Of a stretch of DNA of 64,000 nt, positions 1-12,699 are shown piece after piece. Origin of the DNA: Hexactinellida sp. DTS-2022. Taxonomy: Eukaryota > Porifera > Hexactinellida. Every line of letters begins with the position of its first letter. The first letter of the stretch is position 1. The notes under the pieces were generated by a model. The model ran no database searches. It saw only the letters and a list, made by a program, of their open reading frames with translations, and was not told the origin of the DNA. The position numbers were made by a program, and so were the translations under genes. Where the stretch lies: positions 2,966,501-3,030,500 of the forward strand of contig JAPNXP010000001.1 of the NCBI GenBank assembly GCA_028753945.1. The letters run 5' to 3'.

Positions 1-242
1 TGTGAAAAGCAAACAGGCTCAGATCGCTAAATGAAACTATATATAGTTTTAGTGATAGTGGTAGTTATGTCTTGTAATTGATAATAGCCAATTAAAATTA
101 CATGATTTAAAGATTTAATGCTAGGTTACAATAAAAATTGAAATGTATATGCTGTTGAAATTTTTGTGTATTTGAGTTGCGGCCCTCGATCAAATTCTTA
201 TAACTAATGTGGCCCTCGACTGAGAAAGGTTGGGGACCCCTG
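1..242. mobile_element. right end of a hAT-type element, cut by window edge
   Basis: The stretch ends in GGTTGGGGACCCCTG at 228-242, the inverted form of the widespread hAT terminus CAGGGGTCCCCAACC. Two copies of a gcggccctcga/tgtggccctcga motif lie just inside. The left end is outside the window, so the TSD (expected to be GTCTATGG, 243-250) cannot be confirmed. Confidence 0.5.
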
Positions 243-250
243 GTCTATGG

Positions 251-1219
251 CATAAGAAAACTTGCAGTTCTCAACACGTTTCTTTTATCTGTTCTCCCAC
301 AAAAAATTGGTGCGAAGTTGCTTATTGGGCGTGACGTTATGCGTTTTATTCAAGATAATGAACTTCATCATCAATGCTATCTATGAGATTTAATTAAGAT
401 ATTGGACCATTGCCACCTTCCAGTGAAATCAAATAGACTCATCTCAACAAAATAGAATGTCTTTATAACTAGTCTTCAAACAACAACAGTAACTTATGAT
501 TAGCAAAAAGCTTAGCAATATTTCAGACTTTTCAATCAAACCAGTCTAATTATTTGACAATGCTCTTGCTAATGCTGTCAGTTTAATAACTTTTGAGGAG
601 GACCGGTATTTCGCGTTCAACAACATGGGTAGCTCTGCGACCATCGGATGAATAGTTTCTTTATTGGTAGCAATAGAAGGCCACTAAAAGTTACAGATCG
701 TATAGAGCTTATTCAGCTTTTCTTGAATCCCTGTCCACCTGCCGAAGATTTAGACTAGATTATTGATTAAGAGGCTAGTGAAGACAAGGTTTTTGATGTT
801 GCAATTAACGATATCGTGCAGTCATCGATTCCGGGAATACGACAGTCTGCATTCTGCAGATAAGACTTGTTGGCTTTCAGATTATTTTCAAACACTTTAC
901 ACCTATATCTAGAATGTCGCAGAACGTGGAATTCAACTTAGACACCAATTTTATTTCAACTTCAACACACAAATGGTAGAGCAACATAGTAAAACTTTAG
1001 GAATTACCCTTGTTCTGATTTACATTTTATTTGATCGTTGTAGAACAGGCAGTTATTTCCAAATACATTTACTACCGATATTTCTCTGCAGATACAAAAA
1101 GTAGTATATTAACCTTTTAAAGCAAGTCTCTATATAAATGTGAATTTCACATTAAAGTTTTCAAAATCCGAAATTCAACCTGTGTCGGCAACTAAATCAC
1201 CTCGAATTATTTTAATTTT
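251..1219. other. no gene recognised; possible decayed coding sequence
   Basis: No long ORF. Short protein-like stretches can be read on the + strand around 300-390 and 595-760, broken by stops and frame changes. They may be remains of a transposable-element protein, but I cannot assign a family. Confidence 0.25.
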
Positions 1220-1227
1220 GATCGTAG

Positions 1228-1772
1228 CATGCACGGCGCCAGGATTTTAGAACTGGGGGGGCAGAGGGGGGGCAACCAATTTTTCAAGGGGCAGCTTTTC
1301 CATCTGTCAGAATTTATCTGAAAACAATTGAGCTACGATGAACTTGTCATACATGCAAACTATCCAGGGATTTTGGACTTCATCGAAAATTCAGTGATTT
1401 TTTGAAATCACCTACTAGATATGCATTGTATTACAAATAATTTTATTTTTGAACAAAATAATTATCACAAATACTGTTAGTAAATTTGTATTTGCTACTT
1501 TTGGGGTGCGGCGATGCTATAATACGAGATATACGATATTAATATGTATGTTTTTGACGAAAATTGAGCGAGCGTAGCGAGCGAGCGAAAATTTTCAGAC
1601 AATCGAGCCTCTAGAATGGTGTCCAGGGGAATGGGCTTTGGGATTATCATGGGCGAATTTATCACATATAATTTTAACTTGAGAATACACTAAATCCTGC
1701 CCCCCCTACGGAGGCAGGATTTATAGTAGGGGGGGCGGCTCCCCCCGTGCCCCCCCTCTGGCGCCGCGCCTG
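1228..1772. mobile_element. hAT MITE (GGCGCCAGG family), 545 bp
   Basis: Ends CATGCACGGCGCCAGG and CTGGCGCCGCGCCTG are inverted copies, flanked by an exact 8-bp TSD GATCGTAG (1220-1227 and 1773-1780). The subterminal regions are G-runs on the left and C-runs on the right. Near 1566 is a gagcgtagcgagcgagcg run also present in the MITE at 61965-62396. No ORF, so non-autonomous. Confidence 0.9.
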
Positions 1773-1780
1773 GATCGTAG

Positions 1781-3689
1781 TTATTTTACAAATAAAAATG
1801 ATTTAATGAGATTCCACTTGGCCTTTCAAAATTGGTTATTTGAAAACCTTTCTATCAATACGTATTATTTAGGCCAGTGTTAATTTAGTACTAAAAATAT
1901 CTTGCAACCTAAACATGTACTAATTATATGATACGTACTATTATTGTGAAATGTCACGCGGCGGACCTCAGGTTGATAACCACTGTCTTAGGAAGTTGAT
2001 TTATTATTGGCCTGGTATATCGAAAATCTTCTGATCAACAAATTTCTGTACTATTTATTTAAATTTATCCTCAGTGCCCAGTTTTTGGATTTGAAAACCC
2101 CAATCTTTACCTATAAAGTTATTAACCAATTTTCTCCAATTGCCCGAAATTATTTCAATTTGCTTTGATTGCATATTCTGATTGCATATTCTGTTTAAGA
2201 AATATTGATCCGATTAAGTCGAATCAACTTTATTTATTTATTGACTCAGTTTAGATGTTCTTTTTGTATAATCTTTATTGGGCCTCCCTACTAGATTTTG
2301 TTCCTATTAACGGTATCTCCAATGAGCGTGTCCACACTACTATATTACATTTAATCCACTATCAAATAATTATTATGTGTTTGTATCATCCATCTCATTT
2401 CAATACTATTTGACGTCATTAAACATTTGATAATCTCAGAAATTCTTAATGGAATCTTTATTTGTGGACCCGATCCTAGAATATAATAGAACCTGTCATA
2501 CTAATTCACATTTGTAATACTGGTGTGGATTAAACAGATTATGATTTTCAAATAGAATTAAAAATCAGGTTATTCCCACAGTTATCTTTCTTACAGGATA
2601 TTCTCGCTATTCGAACAGTTCCATTTTTTCATTTGCAAATTTTGTTCTTAAGAATTTTAGCATGTCATCGATCTATTTAAAATTCATTTTGACATATAAT
2701 ATATCCCCCTGCCACACAGTCTACCAATCTGTTGACTAATTTAAACATGTATTTCTGTTCCCAACTAGTGTATTCCTTATGTACAGGGATAAGTCCACCC
2801 TTTCACGAATTGGGTGACTAACTTAAGTCGGCCAGGGGTGTTCGGTGTATTTATCGCACGCTATGCTACTATATATTTGTACTATTATTCAGATATAATT
2901 TTCAGGGGGAACCCCTTCAAATGTTATATAATAACTTCAGACTATGTACAATTGTACTAGTCTTGGTAACATTCTCATTTATACTTCATTTTTTGTGTCT
3001 TTTATTGGTTCAATACTTGAGAGAGGCTGGTTAAATGAATATGAAATAACCTTTGCATTTATCTGAAACTCTCTTCACTGTCTATTAGGATTTGAACCAC
3101 TTACCTTCCAACTCAAAATGAAGTCTTCATGATCTATGCATTAATATTAAAAGTAAAGAAGGAATAATTTCATGCTAAAAGTTAATTCCAGATGTGATGC
3201 GAGTATATCCTGATTACCTTGATAGACTAATTGATTGAATTCTTTCTTAATGAAGTTAGTTTCACAAATTTATTTCTTTGATTAAAATTTCCTTTATCTT
3301 GAATTCTAGATGATATGTTCTGCTAATAGTGATTAATATCAGAGGTATAATAATGCTTCGACTTTTTCAAATTTAATCAGTAAATCTTATTACATCGCTT
3401 TAGAAGTGAAAGCTGAAGAGTTCTTTTCTATATGTATATACTATTACTGGACATATAAATAGTTATATACTGAAAAACGTGTTTATAAAGGCAATTCAAT
3501 AGCGGTCACCTTTCTTTAAGAGCGACTTAAAATAAGTCCCACATGAATTCCCATAGTATTTTAATCAGCCCGTATGTACCACTCACCGTATATTAGGAGA
3601 AGATTTTGTTCTCTCCCTTGCTTATCCGATATCAGCAGGTTCTATTCTATTATGTTTTGATTTATTCCCCCCCCCCCTATATGCACCAT
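1781..3689. other. non-coding; one isolated hAT end
   Basis: No gene-like ORF. GGTTGATAACCACTG at 1971-1985 is a typical hAT right terminus (inverted CAGTGGTTATCAACC), but I found no partner left end. A C-run lies at about 3666-3677. The rest is AT-rich sequence in which I see nothing. Confidence 0.4.
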
Positions 3690-3820
3690 TGATTTAATAT
3701 GTTGTTGAGTTGTTGATTTTTCTAATTTGTTGTTATTAAGTTAGTTTGTTAGTGGATTTCAGTTAGATTTTAAATTGACCGGAGCGACGGGTGCACCCGT
3801 GCCGCCTGCGCCTTAGCCTA
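3690..3820. repeat. dispersed repeat, copy 1 (related to 43025-43203)
   Basis: A TTG-rich tract followed by ACGGGTGCACCCGTGCCGCC and GCGCC closely resembles 43070-43203, where ACGGGTGCACTTGTGCCGCC and GGCGCC follow a similar TTG-rich tract. It is a repeat family with a GC-rich end, class unknown. Confidence 0.55.
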
Positions 3821-3977
3821 CCTCTTGTACACTTTATAGTGGGCATTCAGGTGGAATGGGCTACTTTTTTGTACCCCAAATTACTTAATGATTTCGTTAA
3901 TTCTCACGATTATTTACGTTTTGTAGAGATAATGCCATGTTAATATTATCATGGAAACCTAAAGAAATCATTTATAC

Positions 3978-4045
3978 GAGCCCTTCGGTCTCGGTCCCTT
4001 TGCGACAGATCGGTGCTACGCACCTTAAGTTAACGGCCGCTACGC
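3978..4045. repeat. cluster of three small GC hairpins
   Basis: Three successive short inverted repeats: CGAGCCCTTCGGTCTCG, GGTGCTACGCACC and GGCCGCTACGCGGCC. The last two share a CTACGC-type loop region. They stand out from the AT-rich surroundings. Confidence 0.6.
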
Positions 4046-4117
4046 GGCCTTACTCCTCACTTAACAATTGATTACATAGTTAGTAATATTTTTCATAGTT
4101 ATTATAAGTTATATACT

Positions 4118-4553
4118 TATAATACCCGTTGAAAGCTTACTTCTAGGTTGATTTTGAATTTCATTAATTGTTTACCTATTTTGTATAAGAACAACAACAA
4201 CAAATATTCATATTATAAATATATAAATGCCAAATTCGAAATCAGCATACTTGTTTACATATAATATCCGTTGAAGCTAAATTCTGGTTTGATTTTGAAT
4301 TTTCATTAATTTGTTTACCTTTTTTGTGTAAACAACAACAACAAATATTCATATTATAAATTTATAAATGCGAAATTCGAAATCAGCATACTTGTTTACC
4401 TATAATACCCGTTGAAAGCTAACTTCTAGGTTGATTTTGATTTTTCATTAATTTGTTTACCTATTTTGTGTAAACAACAACAAATTTTCATATTAGGAAT
4501 TTTTTTAACGCGAAATTCGTGTTTAGCATACTTGTTTACCTATAATACCCGTC
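4118..4553 (+). repeat. tandem repeat, three units of about 140 bp
   Basis: The phrase ATAATACCCGTTGAAAGC (or a one-base variant) starts at 4118, 4261 and 4402, and ATAATACCCGTC starts at 4542, giving periods of 143, 141 and 140 bp. Each unit carries an ACAACAACAAAT tract, an aattcgaaatcagcatac stretch and a cttgtttac stretch. Confidence 0.9.
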
Positions 4554-4575
4554 AGGGTTCTAAAAAATGAGTGTA

Positions 4576-4597
4576 AAAATTAAGGCGCCTTAATTTT
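4576..4597. repeat. perfect 22-bp palindrome centred on GGCGCC
   Basis: The arm AAAATTAAGGC is followed immediately by its exact reverse complement. It lies just after the 140-bp tandem repeat. Confidence 0.85.
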
Positions 4598-4855
4598 GGT
4601 CATTCATATCTACTCGCCATATTTTTTTTTCGTCCGAGCTCCAATTGATTTACTAGCCATAATGTGTTAAATATACAAAGATATTTCTCTAGTTAACTAA
4701 CTCTGATTATCGCTTAAAAACTTCGGAAACCCCATGTAACTTATATTATTACACCATCTATGAATATTTACGTACCAAATTATACCTGCCCTAGTTTATA
4801 TAATGTAATTATACGTGTAAGGTAACCATTTTTCTTAAATTGTAAAATTTGAAGG

Positions 4856-4975
4856 CGCACTCCAGCCTCCGCTCCTCAAATATAAAAGGAGCGCGCTCCA
4901 CCTTGCGATCCTGAAGAATGGAGCGCGCACCTGGTGCGCCGCTCTTTGGAACGCGCTCCTTTAATGCTCTGAAAA
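4856..4975. repeat. GC-rich foldback built from GGAGCGCGCTCC
   Basis: Contains the palindrome GGAGCGCGCTCC near 4890 and several partial inverted copies (GGAGCGCGC, GGTGCGCC, CGCGCTCC) up to 4968, so the whole stretch can fold back. No ORF. Probably a small MITE whose ends I could not fix. Confidence 0.5.
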
Positions 4976-5162
4976 TTATGTCAGTAAATACATTGGTAGA
5001 GGTTAGTTTATATAGTTATATTGTATGGTTATTATGGTTGTTCAAACACCCAGGGCCGTGACTTCTTTTAGTCAATTGATAGCTGCCCTAAAGACATTAT
5101 ATATCTGTTTGTTACCTTAATCAAAATTGATGTTTTTGATATTTTGATGTTGAATAATTGAA

Positions 5163-5341
5163 AGATTGCGCCCCCTAAGGGGGTTCCAATATTTTCACAA
5201 GGGGCGCCATGGAGCCCTTTGGCGCCCCCCTGGAGCCGCCCCTGGGGCCTCGAGCCCCCCTCCTGGCGCTGCCTCTGACTTGGAGACTTGAATATAATTA
5301 ACTACCAGCGGTCGTTAATATTGAAAAGGTTGAGATCCACT
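5163..5341. mobile_element. fragments of two hAT-type ends
   Basis: 5163-5276 is a C/G-rich block with repeated GGCGCC and a CCTGGCGCTGCCTCTG end, like the right ends of the GGCGCC MITE family (1228-1772). AAAGGTTGAGATCCACTG at 5324-5341 is a second hAT-like right terminus. Neither has a matching left end in view. Confidence 0.4.
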
Positions 5342-7076
5342 GCTTTAATGAATACTGTGAATATATATCGGACTAGATTGGTCCAGATCGGTCCTAGTTT
5401 TAAGTGTGCAGTCTGGACCATTCCTGTTCTTCCCAGAAAAATTTTTATGACGTTCTTTTCCATGAATTTTCTGGAACGTTGCATCTCTGCGATATCACCA
5501 TACATACTTGTTATAAGCATGTATACATTTTTCTTGAATATTTTTGACAGTAGCCACTAATATATGAATTAATTATTGGAACTAATTGGAAATAATTTGT
5601 GCAAGGTAAGGTATATGCTTGTCCATGGAAACTCACTAATAATGAATTGATTTCTTCCTTTGCTCAATTCCTCTATCTCTTCAATCTTATCGCTGCTGTC
5701 AAAATTGCTTGTATAATGGTTTGAATTATCTCTAGTATTGCTTCCTGAACTGGATCGATTGAACAAGTAGCACATTTCAGGAACTCTCTTTTTGTTGAAA
5801 TAGTCACGAGCAACATTTTAGGTTGTCAAAGTACCTCCAGGACAGAAGAATTCTCTACGCTAACAGTACATCTTTATTCAATGATGATCAAATGCGTCCC
5901 ATCGATGCTTGTACCTTAGAGTTTTATGACGATCATCGTGTGTGACCTGCGTCCAGATAGTTTATTAAGAGTATTTTTATACCAGTACGTTGTTGAGAAG
6001 GTAGTTAAAAGAATTCCTCATTATCCTCAACTGAAAATTAAATGTGCAACTTTACTAATATGTAAATGGGGAATCCAGATTCAATCCATTATAAGAACTT
6101 AATCTGGGACTCAGTCCACACTGGCTTTAAATGACATTTTAGTGGAAATGGGCATTTTGGTAGCTCGTGATGTATTATTTCCTATAGGTTATATAGAGCT
6201 GCAAATTGAATGACATGATAAAAATGATGTATTTAGTCTCATAAATGGAATTCCGGACAATCTCTTGCATTTCATTAAGTATTATATTTTATTTTGTTAA
6301 TAATCGATTATTAGTCACCCATAAACATTGATGAACCATTTCATAACTAAAAGTCGTCATTTCCTTGGGAACTATTATATTACATTGAATATATAGTTGG
6401 TAGATGGTTTTTGAGTGTAATTACAACATTTACAAGTAGTAGGATCCTGTTTTTATAGCATTGTTGACTATAATTACTCATGGATAGCTGTAAATTTCCT
6501 CTGAACATTTACTGAAATTTCAAAAATCGTTCCTAAACGCTTCTGTTACTTCCCTTAATTTAAGATGTGAGTAAAAAATCAATATCTTCCTTATTATCCA
6601 TTAGACCATAAATAATCTGTTTTACTATTTATATATTTATATACAGCTCAGTGAATAATGTTCGGATGAATTTAAAATATTATTCGAGAACTTTTTTCGG
6701 GGTCGTGCGAGCCTGTATTTTTTAATTAATATACTATTTATCTGAGCAATTAAAATATTCAAAACATCTTCCCACGGCTGTCCTCATTAAGTTTTCGCAC
6801 TCATTTATCTGTCATAACTTTTCCTGATGATTTTAATCAAGATTGAAAACATTGGAATGCTTTTATGAATACTGAGAAGTGCTACAGTATCACTGAAGAC
6901 CTTGAAAGTACTTTAAAACTGATTGGAGAAAACAAATTGCCCTACTTCCACTTGTCAAGCCACTGTGCACACAGTCACAGTATATAGATGACGTGAGCAG
7001 CTCCTGCACCATCCAATAGGCCAGCCATCTTAGTGTCCAAAATCGAACGAAAAATTTATCTACCTGCCACCTAGAA
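5342..7076. other. non-coding, nothing recognised
   Basis: AT-rich sequence with only short ORFs lacking codon-like composition or recognisable motifs. I see no repeat with clear ends. Confidence 0.4.
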
Positions 7077-7129
7077 CAGTGTTCCGCAACCTTTTTGAAT
7101 CTCGAGGCCAATTTTCTATAGGCTATATC
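7077..7129. mobile_element. left end of a hAT-type element, interrupted
   Basis: CAGTGTTCCGCAACC followed by a T-run and a TCTCGAGGCC stretch is a classic hAT left terminus. It runs directly into the MITE starting at 7130. I did not find its right end. Confidence 0.4.
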
Positions 7130-7648
7130 CAGAGTAACCGCTTACGGCGTACTGTACGGAACGGTGCGGACTTAGTACGCAGATTATCCTTCCGTACCGT
7201 ACTTACGCACTCTGTACGCACTCCGTACGTACTTATTTAATGATAGTATAGAATCTTATCTTCTAGCACTTGATTCTTTCTCTTAATCGAATAATAAGTT
7301 AGGTAAACTTATCAAGATTAACTAACTATCGATTCTTAGTAGAAAATTCAACTTGCCTTTGTATTGGTTTGAACTTTGTGGTATTTTTATTTAGCAGATT
7401 TGGTTGATGCCAAAGTATAGTTTTTAGCGTGCGATCAGATTATTAGTTACCGAATTGTTAATTTGTAATCGCATATTTCGAACTATAATAGATTAGATCC
7501 TTGTTTATTAATTATTTTTCGAATTAAAGAAATACTTGTATATATTGTTAATTGTTCACAACTTATTATTGCGTACCGTACGACGTAGCGTACGAAATAA
7601 TACGGTACGGAGAGTCTCCGTACCGTACGAACGTACGCGGTTACTCTG
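7130..7648. mobile_element. hAT MITE with GTACGG-type arrays, 519 bp
   Basis: Starts CAGAGTAACCGCTTACGG and ends CCGTACGAACGTACGCGGTTACTCTG, so the TIR is CAGAGTAACCGC. The flanks GCTATATC (7122-7129) and TCTATAGC (7649-7656) match at 6 of 8 positions, consistent with a hAT TSD. Both ends are packed with GTACGG, CCGTAC and CGTACG copies. No coding capacity. Confidence 0.75.
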
Positions 7649-7914
7649 TCTATAGCCCACGGCTGTGCTGGACACAAAGAAAATCGCAAAAAATTCCCTA
7701 GTGTATCACGTAATTTGGTGGTTTATTTAGTAGTATATATAGTAGTATACTAAATTTTTTATTGTTCAAAATGGTGGATAACCCTAGTTAACAAATTACA
7801 TATAATTTAATGATAGTTTTCTAAATTAAATGTCAACGCCGAAATTAGTAGACTAGGCTCTGAAGGGGCGGCTCCAGGGGGGGCGCCAATGATGCACCTG
7901 GATTTCAAGTTGTA

Positions 7915-8450
7915 CACTAACCAGCCAAAAGTATTTGAACAATAGGAATTTCAATGCACACACAATACTCGTCTGATAACTTATTAACGGCTATCTAAAC
8001 TATTCTGAAATGACTATAAATATCTTATTATGGATATATATTTACGATTTCAATTAAATTTAGAAAATATCCACGAAGTGGCACAAGTGTTTCTGCCACG
8101 TGCACAAATTGAATTGTGGCTGTATCACAGTAGAAAATATTCGGATTGATTTGAAATTATGTACTTAGAGTAATTTAACCATGTGGAATTCAAATCCGCT
8201 ATCAGAATTAATATATTAACACTGCATCTTAATGATCTATAATGAATTATTTAATTAGCTAATTATATATTTAATGAGCTTAACGCCTCCATAAAAATGT
8301 AAATTCGAAAATTTTGCTGTTTTATTATACTTTATATATCGTTTCATGTTTATTGCCATTTTGTAGCATCTACTGATGTTAATTATCCTGTCTAACCTCA
8401 AATGTATGAATACAAATTATTGCTGTTCAAATACCTTTGGCCGGTTAGTG
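7915..8450. mobile_element. Tc1/mariner MITE, copy A, 536 bp
   Basis: Ends CACTAACCAGCCAAAAGTAT and ATACCTTTGGCCGGTTAGTG are inverted copies, flanked by TA on both sides (7913-7914, 8451-8452). Internally it has the gtggcacaagtgtt / gccacgtgc segment shared by all copies in this window. No transposase. Confidence 0.9.
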
Positions 8451-8452
8451 TA

Positions 8453-9104
8453 TAATGGACTTTACAGTTCTTCAAAATTATTCACAGTTATAATTTGAAC
8501 CCACTTAGGGTATTTTATCTTTTCTTGTTCTCGGGTGAATTTTTTGTGATATCTTATCTCAAAACTTTGACCTTTACCAAACACTTGTGATTTGACTTTT
8601 ATTGTTTCATGAATTTAGATTGTTTATCTCACAAAGAATTATCGGAGCTAACCTTTTATATTGTATTAAATGTATTACTAAGTCCATGTGTGGAAAAGAT
8701 ATGAAAAAGCGAACTTATTTGCCATTGATCATGATCAGAATCTTGTTTAGGTTAACACAATTTAGTAACCCGTTTGACAACGTGGAAGTATAAGAAATAC
8801 AATATATGATAGCCTTTTGAATAGTCATAGTACATCCTTTATATGGAAAGAATCCTGGCGAACTTCCTGAAAATGAAGAATTATTTAGTTTGAAGAATGT
8901 GCAAAATTGCAATCTTTATTGTTGAAATACTAACACAATTCTGATTCTTAGCAATTATTCTAAGCTATACATCAAGGATAGGAATCTTAAAGCCTGCAGT
9001 CTTGATTGACTAATTTAGCTTATCACCGGATCAAACGTCGATCGTCCTCTGGTCTTGTTAATCTTTACTATTGAAACACAAACCTTTATATCCTATACAT
9101 TTAT
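8453..9104. other. non-coding, nothing recognised
   Basis: AT-rich. Two overlapping short ORFs on opposite strands (8602-8793, 8715-8912) show no recognisable motif. Confidence 0.4.
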
Positions 9105-9722
9105 GTATGTATCAGGCATGGGGTCAATTACTCTAAAATGTAATATATTACTATTACTATTACTTATATTTCTTCCTATTACTATTACTATTACAATTAC
9201 ATTATAATAATATGTAATATATTACTATTACTGTTACTTTTATTATTACTTTTACTATTACTTTTAATATTACTATTACAAATTACTAGACATTTACTAA
9301 GACTTTGCTATGATTCAGAATGTCTGAAGTTTATTATTTTAGATGATTATCCCACACAAACAAAACCAAGGTTCTCGCTTGGCCTCTATCAAAAGGTGCA
9401 TGCCCTTTTTTAATGCTATTGTACCCTATATTTACATGTCGTAAGTGGGCATGTGCCCTTCGAGTCAGTATTATTTTTTGAAGGTTTCATTAAAACATTG
9501 ACATTAAGTAATATCTCACTCTCATGTACCCTTAAAACAAAAAATCCTGGCAAGAACCCTGAACAAAACATATTATCTAATCTAAGCAAACTACTAATTT
9601 CAATAAAGTGACAAATTCAAAACGATAATCATCTTGCCTTAATTTTATTTTAACAACTTCCCATTTCTTCACGAAAAATCAAATAAGCCAGTCCGAAGTT
9701 ATAGAATTGTAATAGATAATTC

Positions 9723-12699
9723 CATAGCCTACTCTATATAAGGCCTACCATCAAAGCTAATATTTTGCACCAAGGATGAAGTAGTGTACGATATTATTAT
9801 TGACCCATAGTTATTTACATTTATCTCTGACAGTTAGAAATATTTTAAAAATACGTAGTTGGATCAACTTGTTACTGATTTTTGTTAATTTTTAGTAATT
9901 AATTAATACAATTCTCCTTCCACCGATATTTTAAGCACTTCATAGTACTATATTTGACTTTGTTTCTTTTTACTAGTTAGATATTTAATTTTTCTCAATG
10001 CCAACTGTTCTGCCCCTGGTTGTAGGGGTAATTAGTCCCAGTTTTTAAACTTCCAGTTCGTCCACCCCTGAGTTACGACATGCCTGGATACGTGCTCTCC
10101 ATCGTGAGGATATTTCTGACCTCAAAATGGTGTATGTGTGTGCTAAGCATTTTCCGAAGGAAGATATTTCAATATTTTCACACGGTACCCAGAGGAGATG
10201 GCACATCCTATGAGGTCCCGCGAGGAAGACCCAAAATAAATCCTGGCGCTGTCCCCTCTCTCCTTCCTGGTTGTCCATCTTATTATTCCTCTACCCCTTC
10301 AATTAGAATCAAACGAACTCGGTTCTCTTACTACTCCAAAGAAGAAGATTTATTGAACCAAGCAACTAATCTCAGCTTGAGATCAGAGAATACAGAAATG
10401 GAGAAGTTTCGTGTTGGTTGTATACAAGAAATACAAGATAAGTTAGCTTTGATAACAATCCAAACTGACTGGTTAGTTTGGATTCAAAAAGATAATTGTG
10501 TGAGATTTTTTTTCCTAAGATTGAAAATAATGATATTTGTGCAGATGTTTCTCTACTAGAGAATGTGGGTATTTACAAGAAGAGAAGGAGATATAATGTT
10601 ATTACACAAATTCTGGCCATAAAAACGCATCTGGTTTCTCCTGCTAGTTACAAATTTCTCCAAAGTTCAGAATGCATTTCTTTTCCAGATGTTCACAGAC
10701 TAGAAAGTTGTACTCTTCTTTTGGGCTGGAAAACGGCTCTTGTACTTACCTTAGCCAGGTAACTTCTTCTTTAAGTTCTCCATAGAAGAATGTAATTATT
10801 CAGATGGATGAAATCCACGTTAAGTCTGATATCTCATATATATATAATTAAGTCTTGTATTTTGGATATCGAATCTTGTGGTTTGAAAGTACTGATTATT
10901 TCTACAGACAATTACCCTTTAAACGTGAACTTATTCAAGTTATATATTATATTCTCCAACTAAACATTTAGAGACTAGTGTACCACACCCTTCTGATAAT
11001 AAAAGAAAACTCTATGTTACTTTTGACTTTGTGCACATTTTGAAAAGTATTCGAAACAACTGGTTGAATCAGAAAGATATTCGGAAAACTTTTAACTTTC
11101 CCAACTTTCAGAACATTAAGCTGGATTACTGTGTGTATCCTGTTCAAGTTTACTCTGCATCTTTTAGTGATGTGCGTCTCCTCTCTAATTTAGAGAAATA
11201 ATCCTTAGCTAAGTTAGCTCCTAGCTGACTATCAAAGCTTGTTATCCTTCTGCTATTGAGCGCCAAAATGTGAAACTTGTTTTGAAAGTATTTAACGAAT
11301 TAACTGCTGCAGCTCTGAAGTTACAGGATGAACTCCGCAACCAAGAAGACCGAAACAATACACAAGACTTTGTTGAAATGCTTCTTCAAATTTGGAAACT
11401 TTTCAAGATAAATTCCCACTTAAAGGTAAACGTTTGAATGATGATATCTCAAGACCTATAACATATCAGGTCGAACGATTTTCATTCTTAGCTTGTGTTG
11501 TTATTTGGTTAGAGACTTTGCCAGGAAATGTAGGAAAGTTAAGTAACAAACGTTTACCAGTTTTAAACATGCATGTACTGTATTGCCTCAGATAACTAAC
11601 CATTTAACTGGACTTTGTGGATTTAACTTTCTTTTGACATCCTTTTTACAGACAGATCCACTGGAACATCACTTTGGCCTATATCGTATGATGTCAGGTT
11701 CAAACTACCATATCTCGATCTCGTATCTTCAAATCCTTGAAACTGAACGCCGCCTCAAGTTATCCAACATATTAAAGATTTTTGCTTCACAACAAGATTG
11801 TGGCTTATATTGATTTCCGTAATTTATTGATTTATACTCATCCCTTGACACGAATTATGGCGATGAAATTGATGTCCAACTAGTCTTGGATGAAATTGAT
11901 GATATAACTTCCATTGAATATAGTTTACAGACTCTTCACTCATTAGCTTTTCTTGCTGGTTATGCAGTACCTAAATATATTTAAACAAACTCAGCCATGT
12001 CATGTTTGCTTTGATCTTTTGACCATTGACAAAGACTTTATCTTTGATGAAGATTCACAACCCGAGTTCAGGCTTTTGCAATTAACTGACCGTGGTGGCC
12101 TAAAGTATCCATCTGAGTTTATCCTCGATTCTATGGTAACTTTATGGAAGACGTTAATTGCAATTGAAATCAAAGACAACTTGTTGGCGATATTGATGCA
12201 AGGTCATCCAGAAAAATTATTGTGGAAGTAACCTTGATATTCTTAGAAGAGACTGATGCGATTGCTAAATCGGGTTGCATTTCTTGTGGTGTCTCTATTT
12301 GACTATCCTAAAAAATCTTATTTTCACTTGGGCAACTGTTTACCAGCTAACATGGTTAATAATTATAACTCCGCTGTTGCATCTAAAGGAATAGAAAAGC
12401 GAAAACTGAAGAAGTTCTCACATTAATGAAATACACCAGAAGGCTACTCTTCTATTATTATTATTGTTATTATTATTGTTATTTGAACCCACATTATTAT
12501 TTATGTATTCTTATCATTGTTGTTAAGTAAGCAATAAAGACTCAATAGAGAAAATCTATTAATTTACTAGAATTATTTAGTATAACAGATTAATTTCTAA
12601 ATGAAGTTGAAAACATTGAACTGTGTTTATCACTTTCTCATCATACACTACTTCATCCATGGTACATTTGATGGTAGGCCTTATATAAAGTAGGCTATG
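9723..12699 (+). mobile_element. P-superfamily element 1, 2977 bp
   Basis: Ends CATAGCCTACTCTATATAAG and CTTATATAAAGTAGGCTATG are inverted copies extending about 31 bp to a GATGGTAGGCC block. An exact 7-bp TSD ATAATTC lies at 9716-9722 and 12700-12706. It encodes a broken THAP transposase. Its first 270 bp and last 450 bp are nearly the same as in P element 2, so the two are close relatives. Confidence 0.92.
9998..12426 (+). pseudogene. P-type THAP transposase, decayed copy in element 1
   Basis: Starts at ATG 9998 and ends at TAA 12424, after a basic tail (KRKLKKFSH). The THAP start is damaged: about 20 bases are missing after the CAPGC-type zinc motif, and a stop precedes the HAWIRALHR part. 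Recognisable blocks follow in order: AVPSLLPGCPSYY, RRRYNVITQILAIKTHL, QMDEIHV (first catalytic Asp), ISTDNYPLN (second Asp), DFVHILKSIRNNW, DPLEHHFGLYRMM (catalytic Glu) and the tail FIFDEDSQPEFRLLQLTDRG. Compared with element 3, about 95 residues are missing before RRRYN and about 60 between QMDEIHV and the STDNY block. Several frameshifts and stops make it certainly inactive. Confidence 0.85.

Noticed and set aside
2833..2920. Very short hAT-like MITE (AGGGGTGTTC ... GGGAACCCCTT)
   Set aside because: Ends pair over only a few bases and the flanks show no duplication.
4118..4553. CRISPR-like array
   Set aside because: Units of about 140 bp repeat as a whole; there are no short repeats separated by unique spacers, and the DNA is animal.
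7130..7648. Simple microsatellite
   Set aside because: The array has defined inverted ends CAGAGTAACCGC and near-duplicate 8-bp flanks, so it is a mobile element.
10045..10278. 77-codon minus-strand ORF opposite the P element 1 gene
   Set aside because: It is the reverse strand of the THAP/AVPSLLPG coding region. The plus strand carries the family motifs.
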